In this document: one piece after another, positions 32,848-44,449 of the stretch
How the letters are laid out: each line of letters opens with the position of its first letter
Position numbering within the stretch: the first letter of the stretch is position 1
NCBI GenBank assembly: GCA_030374805.1
Contig: JARGSG010000189.1
Span: 434,001-498,000, forward strand
Origin: Gracilaria gracilis
Lineage: Eukaryota; Rhodophyta; Florideophyceae; Gracilariales; Gracilariaceae
Direction of reading: 5' to 3'
DNA: 64,000 nt
The notes under the pieces: model-generated
Database searches by the model: none
Told to the model about the DNA's origin: nothing
The model's input: the letters and a program-made list of their open reading frames with translations, nothing else
Translations under genes and position numbers: made by a program

Positions 32848-35800
32848 CGAAGATATTTGAAACGCAAATTTACGTGCTTTTTGGTATCAAAGGACGAGTT
32901 GGAATTCTCTTGTAATGAGGAATTTAATGGTGGATGTCTCGATATTGGCGCACAACGCTCTGTCATTGGTCATAAGCAAGGTAAAGCATATTGCACCAAG
33001 TACGGTATCGAAATGAAGAAAAGCAAAAGCAACAGTTCCGTTTGGGAGAAAAAATTTTCAACAGCATTGCTCAGATCCCCATCCAAATTTTTGCACCGCA
33101 AGGACGCATCCTAAAGCTAACGGTCGACGTTATTGATTGTGATATCCCATTTCTACTTGGCCTAGACTTCCTTGATCGAGAAAAGATCTACGTCAATAAT
33201 GTCGACAACCTGTTGGTGTGCAAGAATGGATGGGAAATGCCTTTGACACGTAAATTAGGACACATTTATCTCGAGATGAATGGATTCCAAACGTTATTCA
33301 GCAAAAATGAATTACGTCGTTTGCATCTCCACTTCTATCATCCATCAGTGGAAAAGCTCTTCAATCTCCTCAAACGAGCTAAACCAGAAGAAGCAAACAA
33401 AGAGACAAGAGAACTGCTTACTTCCATTACCAAAGCTTGTCAGACGTGTCAACGTTTCTCTCCAAAACCACAGCGCTTTCGCGTTTCATTCCCACATGGT
33501 GTAATCTTCAACCAGGATCTAGCTATGGACTTATTTACAATTAATAAGAAGGCCGTGTTACATGTAGTTGATATTCACACACTCTTCGGTGCCGCTCGAT
33601 TCCTCGAAGGACAATCACTGGATGATATCTGGAATACTTTTCTCAACTGTTGGGCTCAGGTTTACACTGGATACCCGGACTCGATCCGTTGTGATCAAGG
33701 ATATGTTTTCACTTCGCCGAAGTGGAAAGACAAACTTGATGAATTTGGAATTGACTTTCGCCTTTCTGGCGTGGAAAGCCATAACTCAATCGGTGCCGGT
33801 GAACGTTATCACGCACCCCTACGTCGTATCTTTAACAAAATTAAATACGATGCAGATATTGACAATGACGATCTCATTCTCGCTACAGCTGTCAAAGCTA
33901 TGAACGATACCATGAACCCTGAAGGACTCGTCCCATCCCTTCTCGTATTTGGAGTTCTCCCCCGTTTCCCTGGCATTCACACTCAACTGCCAGACCAAGA
34001 AGAGCGCATGCAAGCTCTGTTAACCGCTCGTTCAGAAATGGAAATCATTTCAAATGAACTACGTTTGAAAACTGCCCTGGACTCACGTCTACCAGAAGCA
34101 GTTTACCATGACTACACTCCAGGTGACATGGTACTCATCTTTCGAGAAAACGTTACCCCAAACTGGACAGGACCCTTCAAAGTCACCCGTATTGAAGGCA
34201 AGCAGATTTTAGTTCAGAAAGAGAATGGCGAAGTACAACATAGCGTTCATCAAGCTAAGCCACACGTAAACAAAAACTCTAATGAGCAATTAGAGAAGGC
34301 CAAATCAGTATCGAATAACATGGAGCATTTACTCAATTACTGCTTCTCTCAATTCAACATATTTATAACCAAAGTTCTGAAACCAAACGACCACCGTAAA
34401 GACTCTCCCGGATTCTTGAAAGCCAAGAAAAAGGAAACTGAAGGATTAGTGAAACGAGGAACTTGGAAAGAAGTTAGTAAATCTGAAGTACCAACCGACG
34501 CCAATATCATTCGATCCAGATTCGTTTATTCAATTAAGAATCCTAGTACCCCTGATGAACTATTCAAAGCTCGACTCGTAGCACAAGGTTTTTCTGATAA
34601 GGATCAGAATTATTTAGTACATAATGCCACCACAGTAAGGCATAGTACGGTTCGCCTTATGCTATCGATCGCAGCGATTTTCGGTTGGAAAGTATGAAGC
34701 CATGACGTCACTGAGGCGTACATACAAAGCAGTCAGAACCTAGCAAGAGAAGTATACTTGAAACCTCCTAAGGAAATGAATTAATCCGAAGGAACTATGC
34801 TTCAATTAATTAAACCTCTCTACGGTTTACCAGACGCTAGTGATTACTGGAATGTAACCATCATGGACCACATCCGTAACGATCTCCAAATGAACCCAAT
34901 GAAAGGAGAAATTTTCGCGTTTTACAAACGCAAACACGACACCTTAATTGGAATACTTGGATCCTACGTCGACGATTCAATCATCACTGGGGACAAAGAA
35001 TTTCTCCACATTAGTGAGAAAACATTGGAACGTTTTGAATCCCGAGAAAGGGAAATGGATAGTTTCAAGTTCGCTGGAACGCAAGTGGAAACTGGAAATG
35101 GAAGTTATGTAATTCATCAGAAGGACTTTTTGAACAGACTACTCCCGCTCAATGGCTCAGGAAGCTACACCGGGTTTCGTTCCAAGAGAGCACAATTAGC
35201 TTGGCTCGTTTATTCCTACCCACAAATTTCATTTTACGAGCAAAAACGTGCACAACTTACTGCAGAAAAGGTTACTATAAAGAATGGGAAAAGAATGAAC
35301 AAAATGATTAAGCAGATCAAGAACGGTGATTCGCTCTGCATGAAGTTCGTGAAACTGGATTTGGAATCACTACACATTAGGATATATAGTGACTCTTCGT
35401 TTGCTAATAATGATGAACTCAAATTTCAACTGGGATATATTATCTTACTCGCCGATAAGTATAACAATTGGAATATCGTTAAATTTAAAAGCTACAAGAG
35501 TCGCCGTGTTGTGAGATCAGTATTGGGAGGTGAAGTTTACGCATTTGCAGACGCATTTGATCTTGGTTTTACTTTGAAGAATGATTTAGCACGTATACTT
35601 GGAAGGGATATTCCGATCAAAATGTTCACGGATTCAATGAGTCTTTTTAATTTCATAACAAAATCATCTGAGACTGCTGAAAAGCGTTTGGTCATTGACA
35701 TAGGCTCTGTGAGGGAATTTTATAACCGCCATGAAATTTTGGACGTTGGTTTTCTTCGCTTTGAATATAATCCGTCAGATATATTCACTAAGTTAACTAA

Positions 35801-35885
35801 GAATAATGTTTTTGAAAACACATTACTCTGCAACAAAGTTGAGCATCCGACGGAGCAGTGGGTTGTTAGAGATTGGAATATTTAA
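32848..35885 (+). pseudogene. Element A Pol, duplicated copy with two stops
   Basis: Matches the minus-strand Pol at 1745-4781. Protease segment 32848-33114, then the main frame 32991-35885 with TGA at 34695-34697 (Gly in the other copy, GWKVGSHD) and TAA at 34782-34784 (Leu in the other copy, EMNLSER). Several missense differences are spread through RT and RNase H. The 5' part of the element is missing, so this copy cannot be autonomous. Confidence 0.9.
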
Positions 35886-35929
35886 TGATATAGGGTTTAA
35901 AATATAATTTTGTTTAGAAAGAGAGCAAA

Positions 35930-36156
35930 TGTAGCCATATCAGGCGCCAGCCCAACTGCGTGGGTGGCACCTTGCAAAAGATTACCGCAACAGCAATCAC
36001 AGACGTAGACAGACTGTTTTTGTCTTCGAAGCAGTAGTCGTAGAGTAGTATAAAAGTAAAGACAGAGAGGTAACTCTCTTCTGACAAGTACACACACTCA
36101 GTCATCATCAACAGCTTTCATTCATTCAACAGTTCAATTGCGCACCTTGCGCCACA
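35930..36156 (+). repeat. Element A 3' LTR, duplicated copy
   Basis: 227 bp, almost identical to 1474-1700, and followed by the same B LTR fragment, which shows it was copied with its flank. Confidence 0.9.
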
Positions 36157-37629
36157 CAAATATAAATGTCTCTCACCCTGTGAGAAGACAACCCGGAAGG
36201 GATCATCATCATCGATCCGGCAAGTCTGCCTTCCTTGGATTTTCATGCCTTCGCGAGCGCGCTGCGACGTGGTGACGACACTCGACAACACCATGGCGCC
36301 ATCCAGTACATAGAAAGCTGCCAACATTGTTTGCATATTCTTTTGCTCAAAAGGTGGGGTGAGTTTGTGGTTTGCAAATAGAAACGATTGCTGGGAAGAA
36401 GACGGTGTACAAGACGAGTACGACGGCTAGAAGTCCGGAAACGTATGCGACGTGAGCAAAAGAGCTACTTTTAAAAGGAACAATGAAATAGGAACCATCT
36501 GTCACTTCGAAAGTGGTGTGCAAGTAGTTTGGTCTCGATCTTAACAACGTATTCGAGATCATGTACCGGCTTATCCATGTAACATATTGATCAGCATAAC
36601 AGTCCCAAAATCAAGCGGTAGAACTCGTATATGTTCCTTTGACGGCTCGTTTGCATCACAGCAAAATCAATAATATCTCAAGACCTGTGTACCTAAAATG
36701 ACCGTTGACACAAAGAATGTGGTGTTGGTAGGGTACTCATCGACGTTGACGCTGCGATACTGACCGCCTCTGGCACTGGGAGCAGAAAGAGGCAAATTGA
36801 TCAACGTCTTAGCGATGAAACGTTAGCGTTGGTGTTCATAGTACCGGCTTCATCCAGCTTGCAGGCTATTTACCAGGAGCTGGGGCACTCGCAGTGATAG
36901 TCCAACACAATCCCATCTCGAAGATGCACATGGTTCCTGACTCCGCCAAGGTAAGCTAGATACGGCAATGAAGAAGCGGATCGGCGTGGGAGATGAGGGA
37001 GAGAGCGGCTTGGTCATCGCCAGATCAATACGTAAGATCTTGTCACATGCGCCAGCCAATCAGATGCGCCCAGCCCGTATCTGATGGCTGCTGCTCTTCG
37101 AACTGTAATGTGTCACGTGTGCAGCCGCACGTGTGTGCCGCTCGCTGAGTCGACCTCCCACCTGCGCTCCCACCTGCTGAGCTGTGCGCTGCGGCCGGAG
37201 CGATCGCGCTCCGGTACACGGTAGTTACAGAGCGCTTGACGGCCTTGTATGCGGATGATCCGCCATCGTCCGGTGTTGGACTTGCTACAGCGCCTACGTT
37301 CAGAAGGTAGGGGGCCAAAATCGGATATGGCAAATATGTCGAGACGAGCGTTTGACTCAAACCGCTGGCCATATGCGCTTCATTGCCGTACGGAAGTACA
37401 TTATTCATTCTCTTGATTCTATTCCAGTTCGATCGCATCAAGTTCAGGCTCAACCATACAAGGCTCGCACGCAGACATTGAGTATGGTCTCGGCGGTTGA
37501 TGGCGAAGAATTGTTACGCCGTTTTGCGTTCAAACTACACAAGCTATGATGAACAGACCGCTCATACGAAAAACACAACACATACGTCAAGAATGTTTAC
37601 ACTTTACAAATGCTTTGGGTGTTCTTTTT

Positions 37630-37852
37630 TTCTTTTTTGTTCGCTACGTTCTCTCGCTATCACCATGAGGTGTGGGCGTTAACAATTGGGTGTGGGGTTG
37701 GAACGCGTAAGTTTTGTGAAGCTGAAACAAGCCTTGGGTCAGTAGCTTTTGCCAGGCTCGTGAGGGAGAGAGGGGAGTGGAGGGGGGTTGGAGAGGGGGG
37801 GGCGCGGTGAGGGAGGAGCAGAAGCGGGGGTGGAGATGTCGAGCGCGAAACT
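37630..37852. other. Low-complexity spacer
   Basis: T-rich, then a G-rich stretch (GGGAGAGAGGGGAGTGGAGG at 37764-37783 and onward to about 37835). No gene. The inverted duplication may extend into this stretch, but the matching left side is outside the window. Confidence 0.5.
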
Positions 37853-38587
37853 CTAGGTCATCTGTTGCTTTCTTCCTCTTCCAACCTTGGCACAGAATGC
37901 ATTCACTTTCTTTTTGAACGCTGTAAATGGAAGTGGCTGCACCTCGTATCCTTTCCTTGGATCCTTTCCTGCGGTCTCTTCACCTGCAGTTACAGACGAG
38001 ATCCAGATCCCTGAACTGCTAGAGTTGATAGCTCCAAGTTGGGTGTGTGTTCCAACCGCTTTCTCCATCACAACGTGGTCCAACGCAGTCGCAAACGAAT
38101 CGCTGTCTTCTGAATTGCAGCATTCGTTCTTCCATGTTTGGGCCGGCGCCAGAAGCCTTCCACTCCACTCGCAATCGTCCCCGTATTGACATCCATAAGC
38201 GCAGATGCTATTGCATTCTTCGATAGAAGAGCCACACCATTCTTGATATGGCTCGTATGGTGCCGGGAGGTTGTGAGCTCCTCCTCGTCTGGCTGCTTCG
38301 TTGTGCCCTTGTACTGGAGAGACCCGGGTGTGATACTTTTTGGGTCGGACGGGATAGGGGGTGGATCGGCCTTGGCGCCGGACATCCGGAAACCTTGGCT
38401 TGAGAAGAGGAGCTTCCTCGCTGTCCAAGGTTGGGGCTTTTCGAACTGGAAACCAACTCCTGATCCAATTCCAAGTCTTGGACACCTCAGGTTCAATGTT
38501 CTTCCCATCGACAACAGATATGCCAGCATCAGCAGGTGGCGTAGTATCCTTGAAGCATGCGGAGAAAGAAAACCAAGATACAGCCAT
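37853..38587 (-). CDS. Hypothetical 244-residue protein with a Cys-rich centre
   Basis: ATG start at 38585-38587 in a favourable context (AAGATGGC); the open frame extends four codons upstream to a GTG. The protein starts with a hydrophobic-aromatic stretch (MAVSWFSFSACF) that is too short and early-charged for a clear signal peptide. A Cys cluster follows in the middle (EWCGSSIEECNSICAYGCQ, then DDCEWSG and ECCNSED). The C-terminal part is basic (FKKKVNAFCAKVGRGRKQQ). A TTAAATAG motif lies about 150 bp upstream. It is not similar to any retroelement product I know. It is a plausible host gene between mobile blocks; function unknown. Confidence 0.5.
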   Translation of the reverse strand: MAVSWFSFSACFKDTTPPADAGISVVDGKNIEPEVSKTWNWIRSWFPVRKAPTLDSEEAPLLKPRFPDVRRQGRSTPYPVRPKKYHTRVSPVQGHNEAARRGGAHNLPAPYEPYQEWCGSSIEECNSICAYGCQYGDDCEWSGRLLAPAQTWKNECCNSEDSDSFATALDHVVMEKAVGTHTQLGAINSSSSGIWISSVTAGEETAGKDPRKGYEVQPLPFTAFKKKVNAFCAKVGRGRKQQMT

Positions 38588-38984
38588 CTTGAACACGGAA
38601 GCTGCTGTTGTGCTTGATAGCTATATTGAGCAAACGTGATGGTTGGCAGATGGTTGGTGTATGTGCTTGGTGTAGAGTAGAACTGTTTCGGGCAGCTCTG
38701 GACGGCACCTTGATGATGCTCGTGTGGATGGGAGTTGGGCTATTTAACGCAAGTTGTGTGGATCCAAAAACGCTTAGAAAGAACAGTTGTGGAAAGTGTA
38801 CGAGCGAGGTCAATTGCAGCGTGAAGGAAAGTAGGGGTGTCGTAATTTGGCGGGCGTGGAGGCACATGAGCCGCAAATTACCATCAGTAACACTCAGCGA
38901 CATTGTGCTCGACGGACTGCGGGCCCTGGGTTAGTAGACGTGGTTACGATAACCGGCCGTCGTGATGAAAAACTTCAATTGGGT
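38588..38984. other. Upstream region of the 37853-38587 frame
   Basis: Presumed 5' flank of the minus-strand gene. No further gene seen; overlapping short frames on both strands lack family features. Confidence 0.4.
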
Positions 38985-40615
38985 CTTCAAGAATACCACC
39001 AGGATACACTGTGACTATAGTGGCTTGAGGTCACTCCAAAATCCAAATTCTGTGGAACTACTCCTTTGCACTCGCAGTTTTCCTGCCCGCTTAGCGTTGC
39101 AGCGTACCCCATTAACATTCTTGTCATAGCTATTGCCATGAAGCTATCCAGTATATAGAAAGCTGCCAACGTTGTTTTCGTCTTCTTTTCGGTCAAAAGA
39201 TGGTGTGGGTTTGTGGTTTGCGAAAGAGCACGATTGCTGGGCAGAAGATGGTGTACAAGACGAGTATCTACGACGGCTGGAAATCCCGGAACGTATGCGA
39301 CGTGAGCAAAAGAGCTACATGTACAGCACTTGAACAGCAGTCACGGCAACCAGATGCATGTCGCCATAAACCCCATGGATTGTTCGAATTATACGTCACC
39401 TTACCGGGTGACCTATGTTAAATTCGAACAATGTGTGAAGTTCTGTGGAACTCAGGCGGAACGGAGAGTAGACCGAGAAACCGAATAAGAAAATGCAGGG
39501 AACAAACGAATAACAGCACTTGTCAAGGAACAACGAAATAAAGAACCCTCCTTCACTTTGAAAGCGGTGTGCAAGTAGTTTGGTCTTGATCTTAACAACG
39601 TATTTCGAGATCATGTACCTGCTTATCCATGCAACATAGTGATCAGTACAGCAGTCCAAAAATCAAGCGGTAGAACTCGCATATGTTCCTTTGACGGTTC
39701 GTTTGCATCACAGCCACATCAAAAGTTGCTCAAGGCCTGTGTGCCTAAAATGACCTTTGACACAAAGACGGTGGCGTTAGTATGGTACTCCTCGACGCTG
39801 ACGCTGCAATCGCACTGACCCCCTCTGGAATTGGGGGCAAAAAGCGGAAAAGTGATCAACGTCTTAGAGATAAAACATAGCGGTGGTGCCCGCGGTACAT
39901 ACCTGCTTCATTCAGCGGCAGGCAACGTCCGATCGTGTTCTCTCAAGCTTGAAGGTTATTCACTGGTGTGCGCTATATTTACCACGAGCTGAAACTCTAG
40001 CAGTGATAGTCCAACACAATCCCATCTCGAATATGCACCTGCCTCCTGACTCCGCCAACGGAGAGGGGACGGTGGCGAGTGGATGTTACGGCAATGAGGG
40101 AGCGGATCAGGGGAGGAGATCATGGAAAGGACGGCTTGGCGTTCGCCAGATCATTACGTAAGATCTTGTCAAGTGCGCCAACCAATCAGATGCGCTCAGC
40201 TCGAATCTGATGGCTGCTGCTCTTCGAACTGTAATGCGTCACGTGTGCAGCCGCACGTGTGTGCCGCTCGTTGCGTCCACCTGCCGCCTGCGCTCCTACC
40301 AGCTGAGCTCGACGCCGTGGGCTGCGGCCAGAGCGATCGCGCTGCGGTAAAGTTTACGGAGCGCTTGACGGCCTTGTAGATACGTATCATCTGCCATCGT
40401 CCGTTGTTGGACTTGCTACAGGGCTTACCTTCGGAAGGTATGGGACCAGATTGGACAACATGTCGAGACGAACACTGGACTCAAACCGCTGTGCGTACGG
40501 CCTTCATTGTCGTACGGATGTACATTACCAAGGGTATTCATTCTCTTGATTTTAAACCTGTTCGATCGCGTCAAATTCAGGCTCAATCATAAAAGCCTCG
40601 CACGCACACGGCTCA
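38985..40615. repeat. Repeat R, diverged uninterrupted copy
   Basis: Same orientation as the right inverted arm. Aligns with 36291-37490 and, across the B insertion point, with the complement of 14760-14885, so it shows the site before B inserted (…TGCCATGAAGC… near 39135). Identity is lower (roughly 80-85%) and there are several length differences, so this copy is old. It retains the CACGTGTGCAGCCGCACGTG palindromic segment (about 40239-40258). Confidence 0.8.
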
Positions 40616-41232
40616 GGTGCGCAGCTGGCGGACATGCAACGAGCTCATGAAGTTGTCCACCCCTCAGGCGCCGTTTCAACCACCGCCGACATCGTCGCCC
40701 CCGAAACGGAAACCGCCGCTTGCACGGTCGTCTCCATCGGTGACGCTGGCGCTCCTACAGATGGAGCATCATCTCAACCTACTTGAGAATCGCGCAGCTC
40801 CTGCCCTTCTCGCATTCACGGCCTATCGCTCGCATCTTTGAAACCTCAGTCGTTCGGTTGCTCCTAAACTCCAATGAGTTTTACCGCATCAGAGCGCACC
40901 TCCACACCCTCTATCCGCTCAACTGATCCTGGAAACGCCGCCCTGGACATTTAGTGTTTCTATTCAACCCCGCCACCTACGCTGATCCCCTCACTGAAAA
41001 GCGTGTGACAGTAGACTCGAACCAGTCGCGCACTTTACCGCACACCAACGCCACTACGCCGCCTTTCATGGCCCGCGCCTGAAAACGCAGCGCGGAGGAA
41101 TGTGAGCTGCCTCTCTTGGTTTTTGTTGCTCGTCGTCGCCGTCGAGCCGCCGCGAAAACTAACGAAGCCCAAACGGGGAGCCCGTTTCAACTTACTTCGC
41201 GTTTTCATCCAACGGCTGACGGCAATGGACAG

Positions 41233-41848
41233 GGGTCCGACAACCTAAAGCAAGAGGCACGGTCCGTGCCACCGACTGCCAGGCTGCCGTCGTCGCGGCC
41301 GCAAGAGCACGCCTACCGAAGCCGGGCTTAGCGGTGCGGATCTGCGCGCTCGCCGTCGTCGCCAAGTATATGAAGGCGATGTGGAAGCGTTCCATACGCC
41401 GCCTATGCCGCCGGCTACAGCGTCGGGCTCATCGACGCGCCGCAATGTTGTTGAGGTCGCCACGCTAGAGTACAGGCTTCGGTGTGACCGCCGTCGACAG
41501 CAGATTCGGAAACGACGCCGGTGGCAACGAGAAGCTCTGGCGAATGAAGCGGAAGCGGCGCCACAGGATGCGCTAGCTGCTGGTGCCGACGGTGGCGACC
41601 AAGTGCACTGGAGCGCTGAGATGGCACAGACCGAGCACGCGACTTGCTTGCCGACGTCGCAGAACCGGCGACCTGTGGCCAGAAGCGCCGGAGTTGCTCC
41701 TCACGCGGACGTTGACGGTGAAGAGGTTAGTGAGAAACTGGGGGAACATGCGCCGACTCTTTTGCCGCCGCCATTCGTTGAGCCGTTGGTGAGAGATGCT
41801 ATGGGGGCAGCTGACGTTTGTGAGCTCATGCAGCGCGCCGAAAGGTAA
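41233..41848 (+). CDS. Arg-rich open frame with a segment repeated 1.25 kb downstream
   Basis: Open from about 41233 with the first ATG at 41381, and a stop at 41848. Basic N-terminal half (RRRRQVYEGDV, RCDRRRQQIRKRRRWQRE), then an acidic second half with LPPPFVEPLVRDAMG. About 70 residues of the second half recur at 42885-43090 in the same frame sense with about 50% identity. That suggests selection on protein at some time. The frame runs into GTAAGC at 41848, so it could be an exon ending at a donor site. No domain recognised. Confidence 0.4.
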
Positions 41849-42871
41849 GCGCGAATTGTCGCATCGCCGCCCGAGCGCATCTACCTGGCACCGCAATCGG
41901 TGGAGCCGCCGCCGGTGGAGATTCGACTGCCGCTGCACCCCAGCCTGGAGGGAGAACGGGGGTGGTGGGGCGAGGTGAGGACATGGGCTGCTGTTTAGAG
42001 GTTGGAAGAGCAGGCGAAAGGCGATGCGGCGAGCGACTCAAGCCAGGTGCAGTTGGACATGCAGCTACCGCCTGCACTCAGGGCGTGATAGTTTCACACC
42101 GTCGATTGAGCGGTGGTCTGATTCGACGGGCGGCGGCGCGGGCGCATGCGGAGGCGAAGCTTCGGCGATTGGATCGGAGGCAAGAAGCGCGGAGCGCGGA
42201 GTGCGTTTGCAATTCGTTTTGAATTTTTGAGCTGATAAGACGACACGTTTCACACACGTACAGCGACAAGTTGTGTTTCTCTCGTTAATTGCAAGTGCGC
42301 CAGTCACTTGTCATCCACTTCCGTGACGTCATCGTCATTATGACGTCATAATGCAACCACCACCACCATCTTGCTATAGTTGTAGCGTCCAAGTCGCCAA
42401 AACCGCAACAGTGAAGCTTCTTCGATGCCGGTGAAGCCCTTGTGTTTAGTATGTTGTTTCGCGGCCAACATCGTAAACGTTTCGCCGACGCCGCCAAAGT
42501 TGAAACCATTGTGCAACAGAAACACGCAGAAACCATACACCTATGGGGTAAGCAACAGTTTTCCCGACGTGAGCGCGCTTCATGTTTATCAGAGGATTGC
42601 GTTCGCAGCTACGTAGTACTCACGCGTCAGTCCATTAGTTTCAACTCAATATCACACGCCTCATGTACCGACGAACACGCGCCGCTTTTGGCGAGCCTCT
42701 CCTTTTTCCCAACTGTTCACCGTGCCTATGTTGACCTCCAGCCGCAGGCGCATGCACATTTTGGATTTAGTGGTTCAGCTTTGAGACCTGTGTGACTGCA
42801 TGCAGTGATCAACAAGAGCGAGAAGCTGAGGTTCACGCTAGAACACGTGGTACATATTGTGATCGGCTGTA

Positions 42872-43114
42872 ATGCGCCCTCTGTTTCAGACTGGGCACGC
42901 GACTCGCTTACAAACGTCGCAAAACTGGCGAAATAGCCCCACAAGCCCCAGTGTTGATCCTCACGCAGACACCGTCACTGAACAGGTTAGTGAGCAATTG
43001 AGAGAGGCGTGGCCGACTCTTTCGCCGCCGCCATTCGTTCAGCCGTTGGTAGTAGACGCTATGGAAACAGGTCACGTTTACGGGCTCATGCAGCTCGACG
43101 ATAGCACCTTCTGA
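42872..43114 (+). CDS. Paralogue of the 41.7-kb segment
   Basis: 80-residue frame with TGHATRLQTSQN, DPHADTVTEQVSEQL and PPPFVQPLVVDAM aligned to the frame ending at 41848. The stop is a few codons past the homologous end. Upstream (42240-42870) there is no matching counterpart to the Arg-rich half, so this is a partial duplicate or a terminal exon. Confidence 0.4.
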   Translation: MRPLFQTGHATRLQTSQNWRNSPTSPSVDPHADTVTEQVSEQLREAWPTLSPPPFVQPLVVDAMETGHVYGLMQLDDSTF

Positions 43115-44149
43115 GAGGCTGACTACGCCTACATAATCTTAAGAAGGCTTCGTATCCAGGCGTCAGTTTGTCGCAAAACGCAGTGGTGGTCTGTCGGAAT
43201 CGGTGGCACGGAACATCGGGAAGCAGGTCGTGGATGCTTTCTCGTTCATGCACCTCAAAGGTTATATGGGGCGAAACGTCACTCCAGACAGCACCTGGTA
43301 CGACGAATCGGACACGTCCGATGCCCGATTCGTCATCACAGACTTTCCAGATGTGCCATTTGTGTTCGACGAGGACGACCTCCAATGTCCGTCATCAACG
43401 TCCGCCAGGTACACTGTTCGCCTCTCACAAGAAGCACGACGAAATGTCCGCACGCGCAAAGCTTCCCTCCGAGCAGCGCGCACAGCACGAGTGATGAACG
43501 TGATGATTAAGCCCGCATTCATACCACATACACTCATACCGTCTGTATCTCATGCCGGGCGCACATGTTCCATAACTGTTGGTGCTTTTCATGTACAATT
43601 CTCCCCTAGAGCACTCCGCGCAGCTGTTGGCGCATCCACCAGAGAGTGAGGTACCGCCACAGCTGTAGCAAGATAGTACGTTTGGAACCTCTGTGTGATA
43701 CCATGAATTGCAACCCATACATCTGTCATCGACACCAAATCCATGCAATCGTCTTCGAAACCATGTGAATGCTGTTCAGTCGCACGTGTGCGGTAGTTCC
43801 CATCTTTAGGCAGCGCTGAGTTCCCCGTGTACGTCGTAAATAGCGCCGACTCTCGCACAGCACATGAATTCTCGCCGCGTGGCAACATGGCGTCAACGCT
43901 TCCTACCACTTGTAGTACTCCTCTCTGAACTTTTCACAGCCCCATCCGTAGCCTGTTTCCATGTTTCCGGACAGATACGTACCCCATGTGTTCTTCCTAC
44001 ATACCAATATATGTCCCTTCTGTAAAATATATGAACGAGGTTTCATTCATCGTAGACCATAAACCTGGTCTGTTGGGGCATACTTAACGCTTTGATGCCA
44101 CTGACTGCAAGCGTCATTGATCGTGAACTTTGGCAAGGAGCGTGTGCTG
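43115..44149. other. Uncertain region
   Basis: A plus-strand frame (43203-43649; FVITDFPDVPFVFDEDDL) and an overlapping minus-strand frame (43748-43425) compete. The minus frame is strikingly Cys-rich (CANSCAECSRG and others). Neither has an ATG in a clear position plus independent support, so I call neither. Confidence 0.35.
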
Positions 44150-44449
44150 GTTCGTGAGATGCTTCCATGCAACGTGACGGCAAAGTGACTACTTGTGCAA
44201 CTGAGCAACCGCTTTCTCACTCACTAAAAATAACTTTCTACTTGTCCTACTCTTCGAATTATCATTCGTACCAAAGAAGTTCTCCCTCACCTGTTCTCAC
44301 TTCGTTGTAATTAACAGCCCGACGCCGCGGCCGCGCCGCAGCCAATTCTCTACTAAACCCCCGCTTCCACACCCCCACAACCTCTCCCGACTTCCCTCGT
44401 CGCAAGTACGTCTTTGACAGAAAGCCGAAACTACCTTTCCGTGCCCAAA

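Larger units (their letters stand above)
32848..37629. repeat. Right arm of large inverted duplication
   Basis: Reverse complement of 4781-1 at about 99% identity. The inner breakpoint joins element D's LTR (TGGAATA) to element A's protease region (CGAAGATATTTG). The arm includes A's Pol with two extra stops, A's 3' LTR (35930-36156), 134 bp of B's LTR (36157-36290), the B target site and repeat R. One base is missing relative to the left arm in the B LTR part. Confidence 0.92.

Noticed and set aside
43425-43748. 107-residue Cys-rich minus-strand frame
   Set aside because: Overlaps a plus-strand frame, has no signal peptide, no regular Cys spacing and no second copy.
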